A program made the position numbers and the translations under genes. From Anaspis maculata (Eukaryota > Arthropoda > Insecta > Coleoptera > Scraptiidae), in contig OX421964.1 in assembly GCA_949128115.1 (NCBI GenBank), positions 20,484,892 to 20,548,891 of the forward strand: 64,000 nt of DNA, written 5' to 3'. Under the pieces are notes generated by a model. The model searched no databases. It was not told the origin of the DNA and was given only the letters and a program-made list of their open reading frames with translations. Positions 1 through 10,984 of this stretch are shown here, piece by piece; the stretch's first letter is position 1, and every line of letters begins with the position of its first letter.

Positions 1-57
1 GTAATTGGATGTATCTTGGTGTTAGGTTGTGTCGTAGACATTCTTGATTGAAGTCGA

Positions 58-588
58 AGAAAAAAAAAAAAAAAAAAAAAAGGAAAGAATTGAATAAACT
101 TGAGTGCCTATATCGGCGAAACTGGAAGAAAAGGAGAGATACGCTTTAAAGAGCATTTAAGTGAAATAAACAAGTTTAAAAAAATAGGCTACTTCGAAGC
201 GAAGTCAAAGTTTGCTTACCACATCATTTCATCTGGCCACACATTCAATCCAGACTCTTGCTTCAAAATTTTACATCATGAATCCAAATATCAAAAACGA
301 ATTCTTTTTGAATCACTTGAAATTTCAAAATCATTAAAAAACAGTGAACAAAACACCTTGAACGAACAGACTGAGTTGCTACAGGGGAGAGACACTTTCG
401 ACATTCTGATTGAGGCAGGGAGTGACTTCTTCAAACAGTTCACTTGATGTTTGTTTGAGTTGTTCCTTGGTTCTGTTGGTGTGTGTTTGTGTCTCTCTCA
501 AGTAGCCGGTTAGTCTGTTCCCCATTTTTTCAGGTGGCACTCAAGTTTATTCAATTCTTTCCTTTTTTTTTTTTTTTTTTTTTTTTTA
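58..588 (+). mobile_element. Penelope-like element fragment in a hairpin
   Basis: An A-run followed by 28 bases (81-108) recurs as a perfect reverse complement followed by a T-run (536-588). The two arms enclose the GIY-YIG coding fragment. Penelope-like elements often carry terminal inverted or direct repeats and are commonly 5'-truncated. No reverse transcriptase part is visible, so this is a 3' remnant. Poly(A) facing poly(T) could also result from a foldback rearrangement during insertion. Confidence 0.6.
100..447 (+). pseudogene. GIY-YIG endonuclease C-terminal fragment of a Penelope-like retroelement
   Basis: The 115-codon frame starts Y-I-G-E-T at residues 4-8, followed by R15, an E-H pair at 18-19, A-Y-H at 39-41, G-H at 46-47, and a Y-x-K-R-x-x-x-E-x-L-E-I block around residues 64-75. 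This is the order seen in the GIY-YIG nuclease that ends Penelope-like ORFs, which nicks target DNA for reverse transcription. The frame starts on a TTG codon beside a poly(A) run, with no reverse transcriptase upstream, so the true protein start is lost. The domain reads without a stop to TGA at 445-447. Family assignment is by motif only. Confidence 0.72.
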
Positions 589-1543
589 CCTATTTACCTT
601 TACCCGAACACCTTTATTCATTATTTAGTATCTAAGCAATTATTGTTAACAATTACCAAAATTCAAACTGACAATTATTTTCCATCCTGACATGAAACTT
701 TTTTCAAAAATCTAAAAAGTGAGTTATTTTGAATTTTGGTTTCTGTATATTCATACCATTTATATATTTATTTGTAGCAAAAAAACCCTGAAGATGAGCG
801 CCATCAGCTCGAAATATATATTGGTCGAAAAATAGACAACGATTTTTTATAAAGTAGTGTATAGACAGAAGATCATCGATATTTACTTTAAACACACTAC
901 AGACATGGAAGAATTCCTGTGGAAAATTTAGATTTTTTTATTAGAAAAAAATTTGTTCCTTTTTCGCTTTTTCTTGTATTTTCAAGTAGGCACCAATAAT
1001 ATTTTTCCACCAGTAGACATAAATCTTCGGTACTTCGAATGCCCGTTCCTGACGAAATACTCACAAAAGAAACTTGAAACCGGCACACATTGTCGAAAAA
1101 CTTCACGACCGATCAAGGATGGTTCGAGCGCACCAAATGTTTGAACAGGACAAAAGTGTTGGGCTCGCTGGCGAGCCACATGGTGCAACACGGCAGTCAG
1201 GATGAAACCAGTCGGCTTTAGCATGCGGGGTCTCTTAAAGTCTCTAGTGTTTTCTACACAGACAAACGCGGCAAAATTGCAGGTAAATTTTCGATTTCAT
1301 GAACGATACTGGTGGCGTCCTTGTACGGATAACTTTCAAACCAATTGTTGTGCACATGTTTTATTGTGTCAAAAATAAAAATAAAATCATCCGGCGTCTT
1401 TTTCATACAATCTCTTCGCTTTCATAATAAAGGTTCTTGCGCTACCTAGAGCTAGAGGGCGCTCGGGCGCCCCCCTCAAGTTTGGCCCCCGAGGCGTTAG
1501 CCTCCCTCGCAACACCCTAAAGCCGGCCCTGCTGAAATCTATC
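589..1543. other. Unassigned AT-rich spacer with a hammerhead-like core motif
   Basis: No coding region is recognised; the short ORFs on both strands overlap and resemble nothing. At 788-814 there is CTGAAGA, a GAGC/GCTC stem (796-799 with 807-810) and GAAA, the order of a hammerhead ribozyme catalytic core. One extra U sits at the base of the stem and no clear stem III/cleavage site was found, so function is doubtful. Confidence 0.35.
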
Positions 1544-1705
1544 AAATTATTGGCACCAGGGGTGGTTGCGACCACAAATAAAAATCTTAAGTTGAAAATT
1601 TCTTTATTTCTCATATCAGGAAGCATTGCCGGTTGAAATCGACATGAACAATAAACAAACTTTCAACTTAGATTTTCATTTGTGGCCTCTGGTGCCAATA
1701 ATTTT
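1544..1705. repeat. Short inverted-repeat (MITE-like) element
   Basis: About 45 bases from 1544 (AAATTATTGGCACC...) recur as an imperfect reverse complement ending near 1704 (...GGTGCCAATAATTT), separated by about 60 bases. There is no coding content. Size and structure fit a MITE; a target-site duplication was not established. Confidence 0.55.
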
Positions 1706-1936
1706 ACAAATTTCAGTTATATTCAATCCCCTATAAAATCGTCATTTTTATCTTAGAGAATTTTCAAGACCACCACTGTGTCAATAAAAAAAACTCTACA
1801 AATATCTAAAAATATACAGGGTGCCTCATTTGAAATTCAAAAATTGATGTCAGTTCCGGTTACTTCCGGGAGTGAGAGCAGCTTTATGGACCAACGCAAC
1901 AAATAGCAAAAGTAGTCCCAAATTATTATGTATGTA

Positions 1937-3418
1937 CAGGATGGTCCATCCTAGCGTAATTATCCCATAGCGGTCTTACCGTTTATAGAGAAAAAGATGT
2001 AAAAGAAAAGTTACATGGTTCGATGAAACCTATGATCTAAAATTATTTTCAGCTCCCATTTTGACGGGATCAACGAAACGTCGATTTTTTTAAATGGAAC
2101 ACTTATATTTTTTTGCATTTTCATGTTCAACTTTTTCAACTGTATTTGCCTGTATTATTATTTTTTAATTGTGTGGCAGTGCTACCAACTGAAAATTGAA
2201 AACGGAAAAAAATCGCCTTTTCATAGTTTTCTTGACAAAATCGTAGCGGCCTTGCTTTTCAAAACTAAAAGATGAAACTTGACATGGTGATAGTCAAGTC
2301 AAAGAATTATCTCCCAATGTCAAAGAATTGCGATCTCTTGATACAGGGCGTTCACAAAAAAAAAACATCAAACTTTATAATTTTCAAAATACCATAACTC
2401 ATTTTTTTCAAATGGCATGCCCCTAATTTTATAACGTTATCTGATAGCTTTTTTTATCTTCTTCAATTTTTACTGGGGGTACCTTACCCTTAAACTTCAT
2501 TTTTCTCGAGATAATCGGAAATTTTCACAAAATGTGGGACAGACAAGCCAAATAGTACGCAACTCTCAATTAGTCAGTCTGAATATTGTCGAACAAAGAA
2601 AAATTACTCCACGCGAGAGGAAATGATTGATATGATATTCTGGTAATAATCCAGATATCCAGGATCCCACTTCGTTTTCTTTTTGCGTTGAAGCCATTTT
2701 TTTTGTTCGACAATATTCAGACTGACTAACTGACAGCTGCGTACTATTTGGCTTGCCTATCACTCGTCACGGCCAACTCAATTTTTGAAAAAAAAAAACA
2801 AAAAAACAATTTTTGTGAAAATTTCCGATTATATCGAAAAAATGAAGTTTAAGGGTAGGGTACCCCCAGTCAAAATGAAAGAGGATCAAAAAAGCTATCA
2901 GGTGACGTTATAAAATTAGGGGCATGCCATTTGAAAAAAATGAGTTCTGATACTTTGAAAATGATGATGTTTGATGGTTTTTTGTGAACGCTCTGTATCA
3001 AAAAATCGCAATTTTTTGACATTGGGATATTGGTCTTTGACATGACTATCACCATGTCAACTTTGATATCTTAGTTTTGAAAAGCAAGGCCGCTACGATT
3101 TTTTCAAGAAAACTGTGAAAATGCGATATTTTTTTTGTTTCTAATTTTTAGTTGGTAGCACTGCCGCACAATTGAAAAACAAAAATACAGGCATAAGACA
3201 GGTGAAGTTGAACATGAAAATGCAAAAAAATATAGGTGTTCCATTCAAAAAAAATTGACGTTTTGTTAATCCCGTCAAAATGGGACATCCTGGATAGCAG
3301 AAAATAATTTTACGTTATAATAGGTCTCACCAAACCATATAACTTTTTCTTTACTTTTTTTCTCTATCTTGAACGGTAAGACCGCGATGGAATAATTACG
3401 CTAGGATGGACCATCCTG
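1937..3418. mobile_element. Giant foldback element, TA-flanked, termini CAGGATGGTCC
   Basis: The sequence from 1937 (CAGGATGGTCCATCC) is repeated as its reverse complement ending at 3418, with TA on each outer side (1935-1936 and 3419-3420). Arms of about 660-700 bases run inward and end in matching segments near 2531-2597 and 2700-2760, leaving only a short loop. The arms show scattered substitutions and indels, so the element is not very recent. No ORF resembles a transposase, so it is non-autonomous. The TA duplication fits the Tc1/mariner-like target preference. Its terminal 12 bases nearly match those of the inner foldback at 39896-41128. Confidence 0.75.
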
Positions 3419-3600
3419 TATGTATAGAGTTAGAGAAGAGATAGAGAAGAAGAGATTACAAAAACTATAGACAATTTAGTACATATTTACCTATTTTTTT
3501 TATACGAAATAAGTTTCAGAAAACGTTAAAATGTACAACTTAGGCAAACCGCAAAACGACTAAATCCAACACACAATTTTTGGCGTGATCAATGTGTATA

Positions 3601-3693
3601 CCTTCGATAGCTCAGTTGGTAGAGCGGTGGACTGTAGTGGTTTCCTAACATGTAGACATCCATAGGTCGCTGGTTCAAATCCGGCTCGAAGGA
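3601..3693 (+). tRNA. tRNA-Tyr (GTA) with a 20-nt intron
   Basis: A full cloverleaf is present: acceptor CCTTCGA (3601-3607) pairs with TCGAAGG near 3686-3692, discriminator A at 3693. The D-arm is at 3610-3625, the anticodon stem GTGGA (3627-3631) pairs with TCCAT (3659-3663), and the anticodon GTA is at 3634-3636. The T-loop TTCAAAT sits in a five-base stem. The intron lies one base after the anticodon (3638-3657), the canonical position in eukaryotic tRNA-Tyr, which always needs splicing. The mature length is 73 nt. A and B boxes are intact, and a T-run terminator follows at once. This is the only clearly functional-looking gene in the window. Confidence 0.95.
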
Positions 3694-3696
3694 ATG

Positions 3697-3704
3697 TTTT
3701 TTTT
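3697..3704 (+). terminator. RNA polymerase III terminator of tRNA-Tyr
   Basis: A run of eight T residues starts three bases after the discriminator base of the tRNA gene, the usual polymerase III stop. Confidence 0.85.
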
Positions 3705-3879
3705 GCATTTTTTTGCATTTGTTTCCCCAATAAACAATTTGATAATGCATATTTTTCACTGCAAATAATTTTTTTCACAACTTTTTGAGGTGCAGGCGAC
3801 AAGTCGTGGCGGTCATAAAGTTGTCTGACCGACGCCGACGGTTAGTAGGTAAATATGCTAATTAACGTTGTATGTATAT

Positions 3880-5129
3880 TAGTATATTGGAAATAGAATA
3901 TCTGCTGGAATTAATTCAAACAAAATCGATTTTTTCACCATGGCTAGCTTTCAGTTCCCTCTTCAACATATCAAAAGTCCTCAACTCTGGGACTGCTACA
4001 AATTAGTATACAGGGTGAAAGTTTATTATTTTTCCTTACTTCTTTTCTTTCTTGAAAAACTGATGACTGAAAAAAAACGGTTTTAGGCTAGTTTGATAGG
4101 TCATAGTCTTCCAATAAACATATAAAAAATATACCACCCAGCCACTGCTGTGTATCAAGTTACAGGGTGAAAACTATTTTTCATTTCCAATTTTTTTTCT
4201 TGGTGGAACTGATCTAGATTGAAGCCGGTTCCAGTTCTTTTGCAAGCTTATAATGTCATACTGAACATACAAAAAGGGTATATCTCTGCAACTTCTGCTT
4301 TTCAATTTACAGGGTGAAAAGTCATTTTCACGTTTCAATTTTTTTTTTTGGTGAAATTGGCTCACACAACAATTGCGACTGATTTTTCTGTAAACTTGAA
4401 GTTTCTAGTCAAACATATCAAAATAATACATTCCTACTACAGCTACGTTTTTTTTTTTATAAATTTAAATGTTTGGGTATATTCGGGTATATTGCATCAA
4501 AAATTCAAAAAATCTTGGAACGCAACCAAACATTCAAATTAGTGAAAAAAAACGTAGCTGTAGCAGAAATGTATTATTTTTATATGTTTGACTAGAAACC
4601 TCAAATTTACAGAAAAACCAGTCGCAATTGTTTTGTGAGCCGATTTTATCAAGAAAAAAATTGAAACGTGAAAATGACTTTTCACCCTGTAAATTGAAAA
4701 GTAGCAGATATAGAGATGTGTCCTTTCTATATGTTCAGTATGATACTATAAGCTTGCAAAAGAACTAGAACCGGCTTCAATCTAGATCAGTTTCACTAAG
4801 AAAAAAAATTGAAGATGAAAAATAGTTTTCACCCTGTAACTTGATACGCAGCAGTTGCTGGGTGGTATATTTTTCATATGTTTATTGGAAGACTATGGCC
4901 TATCAAACTAGCCTGAAACCGTTATTTTTCGTAATCAGTTTCTCAAGAAAAAAATAAAGTAGAGAAAAATAATAAACTTTCACCCTGAATACTGATTTGT
5001 AGCAGTCGCAGAGTTGAGGACTTTTGATATGTTGAAGAAGGGACTGTAAGCTTGCATTGGTGAAAAAATCGTTTTTGTTTGAATTAATTCCAGCAAAGCA
5101 CCTATTTTTTTCTATTTCCAATATACTAT
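3880..5129. mobile_element. Foldback element with three tandem sub-units per arm
   Basis: The left arm from about 3880 (GTATATTGGAAATAG) is the reverse complement of the right arm ending near 5129. The loop is short, around 4450-4545. Each arm is internally repetitive: a TACAGGGTGAAA box recurs at 4011, 4163 and 4310, about 150 bases apart, and its complement TTTCACCCTG recurs in the right arm. The element is thus an inverted pair of three-unit tandem arrays. No transposase is seen. Related units occur at 28490-29260 and 29700-29900. Confidence 0.75.
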
Positions 5130-8100
5130 ATAGATTTATTTCAAATTTTGACAGCGTTTTAGCCTAGCATCGGAAATGCTTGAGAAGTACCAAAAACATG
5201 TTGAAAAGAAGCTTGTTCGTTAATTTTTAAAGTTGTGGGGAAATTGTTTGCCTTCAAACCCGCCTATTTTCATCATCTGAAGCCTTGTCTGAAGGAATGT
5301 AAAAAACTCTTCACATTGATTGGATATCAAAAAGATGAAAATAATGTTTGTACTAGTTGTTTTGGTTTGAATTTCTATTTAAGTCATAAATCTCGAAAAT
5401 CCATTTTCATTGGAAACGAGAACGTATGCAGAAAAACTCCATGGATATAAGCTGTTTTATTTTTCTCAACGGTGCGGTGGGTGGTTGAAGGAGCTCTTTT
5501 CAAAAAACGGCTAGGTACTCAATTTTCTACGTCTCTCAAAATTATAAATCAGTTGATAGTTTCAAATCAGTTTTTCATTTGTCAAAAAATGACCCTGTAA
5601 TCCTTTAGAAGTGTTTCTACTGTTTTTGGGCTATTGGACTTTCTAAAAAATGTGTGGTAATCCAAACGGAAACGAGGTGGACATTCATTGAAATCCCATC
5701 AGAAACCCTATATCTAATCTATCTTTATTTTTTAAGGAGAAATATTGATACCTTGGCGTATACAGCCTCAACATACGTTATTGAAGAAGAAACTAATAAC
5801 ACCTTGATACTTAGGTCAGTAGGTACTGAGAGCCAGTTTTTTTTTATCTGAAAGCTGATTTCAATTTCATTTTAATTAGAAGTTAAATGCTATAAAAATG
5901 ATTGTCCCAATTAATATTTCCTTGACTTGAAAGAATCAGGTTTATATACTGAATGAAAAGCTTCATTTAGGTTTTTATATGTTACCTATGGTAAATGAAA
6001 ACTACTACGTAGTAGGTATATAGAAGACATCCAACTGAGTACGAGATACTTTGGCTCACGACTTTCTGTTATTCTTTTACAGATATTCACTTATAAGTAC
6101 ATAATCATCGAGTATGGAAAAACGCCAAACCAATAAGAGTCATCGAATTCGATTGAAATTGAATTTACGCACTGGAAGAACTAACCGCACAGCAAAATAC
6201 CCATCGCTGCGGTTTCCAGTTTAACAACCCTAATTGAAGTTAGTATATGTTCACACAAAGAACTTACCAAAATCTAATATCGTGACACATTTCAAGGGAT
6301 TATTAGGGACGCCTAGTGTACTTTGCGCGCGTGTGTATAGGTAGGTACGAAACTGAAAGCCCCCTTGAACCATTCCCTCTCCGGAATTTTAATTCATTTC
6401 CCGTCGTTAACTTTTTGCTCTTCTTGTACATTATCTCCGGTGATGTGTCCTCGCCCGCTCTTCTCTTCTTGATAATGTACGTACGCATACATACACACTG
6501 ACCATTGTGCCGGCCGTAATAAATTTTCGCCTCTCGCCGTGCTCTCAACTTCTTGTGTAGGTATATACCACACGCAAATACCTCTGCATAGGCCATCATC
6601 ATCAAGACATTACCATGCAGATGAGTCACAAGAACAAAGCATGGGAACGGCCTTGGCTTATTACCCAGCACTTCAAGAATGTATGTGTAACGGAAACCGC
6701 TCTTTTCGGACTCTTGCTTTTTTTCGGCCGCGGCAATATACCGGAAATACTTTGTACGCCTACGTTGTCGGTTGATGTGTCCTCTTCCAGGCTGTTGATC
6801 CAAAACCGCGGCGCGATGATGATTATCTCATTTTGCTGAGGATGCTTAATCCGTCAGGTGGTGTGGTAAATTGGCGTTTGATTGAAAAGGATTTTCCACG
6901 AATGACATGTGCTTCCTGTGGGTTTTTTCTGGGTCGACGGGATTGGATACCTAGTCGTTTGCAAATTTGGGACTTGCGTAACTAGAGCAGGTGGATTCGT
7001 TTTATTGCTTTTTTTATAAAAGCCGCATCGAAATTGCTTGGTTTTTACGTTGGAATCGTGCTTGCGTGAGGTAAATAAAGGCACCTATAATACACGGTGT
7101 GTTTAGAAAATTGCTTTATCCTTCAATATGAGAAGAATTGCATTTGGGCCCTTCAGTGAAAATTTTTGAGAGAGTTACTTGATTGGCCTCGGCAATGCCT
7201 GAGATTGCCAGTGTTTGAGAAAATAATCGGGCGTGAAAGTTCTTACTGGAACAGCCTGTAGGTACAGTGATGATAAGTAAATTTTTTATTTTTTTCGGTC
7301 TACGTTATCCACCAATAGGTACTCACGCCTAATATACATGATTATATTCTCTCTTAACCTGTAGAATAATATTTTATTGGTCGAATAAATATTTCACTGG
7401 GCTATCAGTATTTTTTTACTGCGTTTTTTGAATTATTCTAACCATTATTTTGACTCGTCTTGCACGGTGATTTTCCAGCCAGAAAAAGCGATAAATCAAG
7501 TTTTTCAGCTTTAAATGCAACAATTCAGGCGACGATTATGTCAGTTTCCAAAAGTGAAAGCAATAGCCTCGTTACTTTTTCAGGTCGATTTCAGTGAGTG
7601 GATTATTTGCATCATCATTTCAGCTGCATTTTGAAATAGCTCAAAGCCAATCTCGATTCTTGCATTCGAACAGAAATCACATTCTCAATTTTCAGCGACT
7701 TTCAAGCCAAACGATCATTCGGATGATAAGCAGCAATAAAATCATAATCCATAAGTTTTCACACGTTCAGGTAGATCTCAACCCCATCAGCTTATTGTTA
7801 TTATAGTTAATGGAACTCCGACAGATTCTGCTGATTGTAACTTTAGAACTCTCTGAAATAGGAAGAAACCTGGCAGTGTGCATAATAATAATTTATCAAG
7901 ATGGTGGCACCAAATGGTGCGTGAAAAAAAGCTGCGTGCATTGTTTCCATCAATCGTCCTATTGTATGCCGAAACTGAAATCTTCACAAATAGCCCTGTG
8001 TGCGATGGAAGCAGAGAACTCACGACTTTTTCAAGATGCGTAGTATACCTACCCTCAATAAACGACCTTGGATGACTCTCACAGGGTTGCAGATGACCAA

Positions 8101-9360
8101 ACAGAGAAGACAACCTGCAGAAGATGCGCGAGATGAAAAAGGACGAGCGATCGAGATTTTCGTGGAATTTTTCATACGCAGCACACAAGCTGGCTTCAAA
8201 ATCCACCATCGTGCGTTCGGGTTGTTGGATTCTTCAGCAAGCGAATTTTCACGATTTCTTCGTCAAATACTAAGCGCCAGAAGTGTAAAGCCAAAGGCAA
8301 TTATTGACCTAATCTTTTAGTTTGTTCTTGTTAACCAACAACGGGCTTGCTACCCGTTTTTTATGCTAACACAAACTCTGAGGCTGGTCTTCAATGGCGC
8401 ATATCCAAAAAAGAATAAAAGGGTTTTTTACCGAAGCAGATGATCGGCAATTTACCGCACCAGCGGGGGTGGAATCACCCGAAAAAAACCGTATAAAACA
8501 TCTGATTATCCGCATAGGTATATGTGTGTGATTTTGAGATGCGTATGGGTGTAATTTTGATGATTTAGGAGTTTAGGCGAACTAAACTAGTGCGGATGGC
8601 TTATAAACGCGCGGTTTGGGTTGTCTATAAAGTGACCAGGGTCCAGAAGGGCCGTCGTGGGGTTTTGCAGATAATTATAAGTAAGGTGTAAATGAGGTTA
8701 TGCCCTATGAGACGCACCTCGTTCTAATTATGCCCTTGCGCTTAATTTTATTTCCAAAGACCATACCACACCACACGCACAACGCGGCATCATCAGGGCG
8801 TCCCTAATTTATTATTAGGGGTTACGAGCCAGAAATCCAGGAATTGGAGATTATTTTTGATTAAATTATAACAGGTAGTAACAATGAATTTCGTTTACGA
8901 CATTCGAATTATTAATTATGGTGTACACGCGCACCCGTATATCTACACTCGTAAAATGATTAGGTATACTATCTTCAATCATTGATATTAATTTTTTTCA
9001 ACGATTTACGTCGTTAGTACCTCTCTACTACAGTCCAAAAATTTACAATGAACTGAACATAAAAATGCCAAATTATTTGTCCTGTTATAACTATGGAAGA
9101 ATTCAAAAGAATTTTCACCCTCCATGGACTACAATAAAATTTGATTATTAGGTATTATTAAATTGAAAAAATTGGTCGTGTTGCCCCAAAGCTTCTCCAG
9201 CAAGTAGCAAGGAACGGGTGGGCGGATCTTGAGCGCGGTGTCCCTTCGGGAACGATGGGAGCCAAACCCGGTGTCATAGATACCTTTATACACCAGGAAA
9301 CACAGGTTTTAACCAAGAATAAATTGAAACAAGTTTCATGAAAATCGTTCTCCACTTATA
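5130..9360. other. Unassigned sequence, no recognisable gene
   Basis: AT-rich sequence with short ORFs on both strands. The longest, 166 codons on the minus strand (6303-6803) and 140 codons on the minus strand (7787-8209), overlap comparable ORFs on the other strand, lack any domain pattern I recognise, and have low-complexity or basic composition. They are probably chance. Runs of TAGGTA/TACCTA are common. No splice-supported exon could be argued. Confidence 0.4.
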
Positions 9361-10031
9361 AGGAATTTCAATATGGCGGCGGAATCATGAGATTCAGCTT
9401 GAATATGAGAATTATCATACAAGACAAGGGTAACTTCCAAGTTCCATGAAAATTGTTTTACCAATAAGAAATTTCAATATGGCGGCCAAGATGGCAGCGC
9501 AACCATTAAATCCAATCTGCCTTCTGGCCACCCACCAGGACCTGGGCGTTCCATTGGAGAAAGTTCCAGGGTTCTAGTTCCATTCCCCGAGGAGGAGTTC
9601 AACTTCTTAGAAGTGCACAGGAAATCTTTGCTTTGTGATAATAATATTGATAACTATGAATGTATAAAAAAAATAATGCCCATGGGCCACCCTTGTGGAC
9701 AATAGCTATCCATCGGAAGAAGTTTCAAGGCTCTAGCTTGATTCCCCGAGGAGGAGTTCAACTTCTTAGAAGTGCACAGTAAATATCTGTTTTTTGATAA
9801 TAGTAATGATAACTATGCATGCGGATAAAAAAAAATGCACATTGGCCACCCTACCCTTGGGGACATCAGCTATCTATCAAAATAAGTTCTAAGGCTCTAG
9901 CGTTATTCCTCGAGGAGGAGTACAACTTCTTAATTTCTACACGGAGAGACAGACAGACGGACAGACGGACAGACGGACAGACGGACAGACGGACGGACAG
10001 ACGGACGGACGGACGGACGGACGGACAGACG

Positions 10032-10078
<47 letters not shown>

Positions 10079-10138
10079 GGACAGACGGACGGACAGACAG
10101 ACAAACCGGCCATATAAGCGTCACTTTCTTACGAAAAT
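9361..10138. repeat. Tandem repeat of about 160 bp ending in a tetranucleotide microsatellite
   Basis: Two CAATATGGCGGC boxes occur at the left (near 9370 and 9476). Three copies of a segment containing CGAGGAGGAG(T)NCAACTTCTTA follow near 9586, 9746 and 9909, 160 and 164 bases apart. The last copy runs into a GACA/GACG array, then GAAAATGCGCTAA at about 10132. The same sequence of parts (array, then AARTGCGCTAA) ends repeats at 18780-18846 and 48597-48661. Confidence 0.65.
9946..10103 (+). repeat. (GACA/GACG)n microsatellite
   Basis: About 158 bases of nearly uninterrupted GACA and GACG tetramers. The resulting T/D/R/Q-rich translations on both strands are artefacts. Confidence 0.95.
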
Positions 10139-10426
10139 GCGCTAAAAAGCTGAAAACTTGCGAATCCATTCAGAATTTGATAGGGAACATGGGGAACATA
10201 TCAAAAGTCTGCATCTTTCCTAAGCTTGGCGTTTTTTGGAAATGGAGAAGAAATCTTCTTTCTCGTACGCGAGAACGTAAACTGTGACCACTGACCATGA
10301 TCGAATGCGATGCGGCGAGAACCAGTTATGTACTTGTTTGAAAAAAGGTAAAAATCGGTTCACGGGATACAAAGTTGGAAATTTGCAGTTTTTTTTCCAG
10401 AGGTGGAAAAACTCGAAAACCGTTTA

Positions 10427-10800
10427 GGCCAGTCAATGAAGCCATGAAGCTTCGCAAACGCGCATGTATCTACGATTTTTATATATATTGTTAGGACCCT
10501 TGAGAGTAGTTATTACCCAAGTTTGCAACCCTGAAAACCCTGTGCTACTCCCGTGGTGTTCGAAGAAGTGCGAAATTCTGGCACTTGTTGCAATTTTTTC
10601 GAAAAAACTATCTTAAAGAACCTTTTCACGGGTATTACTTTTGTAATAAGCAAGCGAGGTTATACTTTTGTGAAGCAAACAAAATTTGCTGAAATTGGAA
10701 CTCAACCCGATCTCTCTAGGTATATTGGTTGCGGAAATACTGTCAGTCAAAGAAGCGCTTTTGTTCCAAAATGTGTAAATTTATCGATAGGGTAATTTTC
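10427..10800 (+). repeat. Left terminal inverted repeat of the nuclease element
   Basis: Pairs with 12935-13304 in inverted orientation. Long near-identical stretches lie around 10453-10680; similarity fades after the segment AAAGAAGCGCTTTTGTTCCAAAA near 10750-10775. Confidence 0.7.
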
Positions 10801-10984
10801 CAAGACTCGTGCCGGCTAAACTAATGTTCCTAGAGATTAGTCATTCCAAAAGAATTTGTAGAGAATCGCATTAGCTTCAATTTGATTCCAAGATCAAGAT
10901 CATCTCGCCAGCATTTCCTACTTCTTCCTGGTAAGAATTTGGATCAAGGAAAATGCTGGCGAGGTCTGCTGCTGGTTTTTTTTT

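Noticed and set aside
3560..3802. 80-codon minus-strand ORF with GFEPATYG...STALPTELS
   Set aside because: It is the antisense of the tRNA-Tyr gene; this peptide is a well-known false protein from tRNA loci.
6303..6803. 166-codon minus-strand ORF
   Set aside because: Highly basic, overlaps three plus-strand ORFs, no known motif, no sign of splicing or a start context.
7787..8320. Overlapping 140- and 106-codon ORFs as a possible host exon
   Set aside because: No family pattern, both strands open, no convincing splice signals.
9819..10169. ORFs of 79-108 codons rich in T, D, R, Q or S, V, C, L
   Set aside because: They translate the GACA/GACG microsatellite on either strand.
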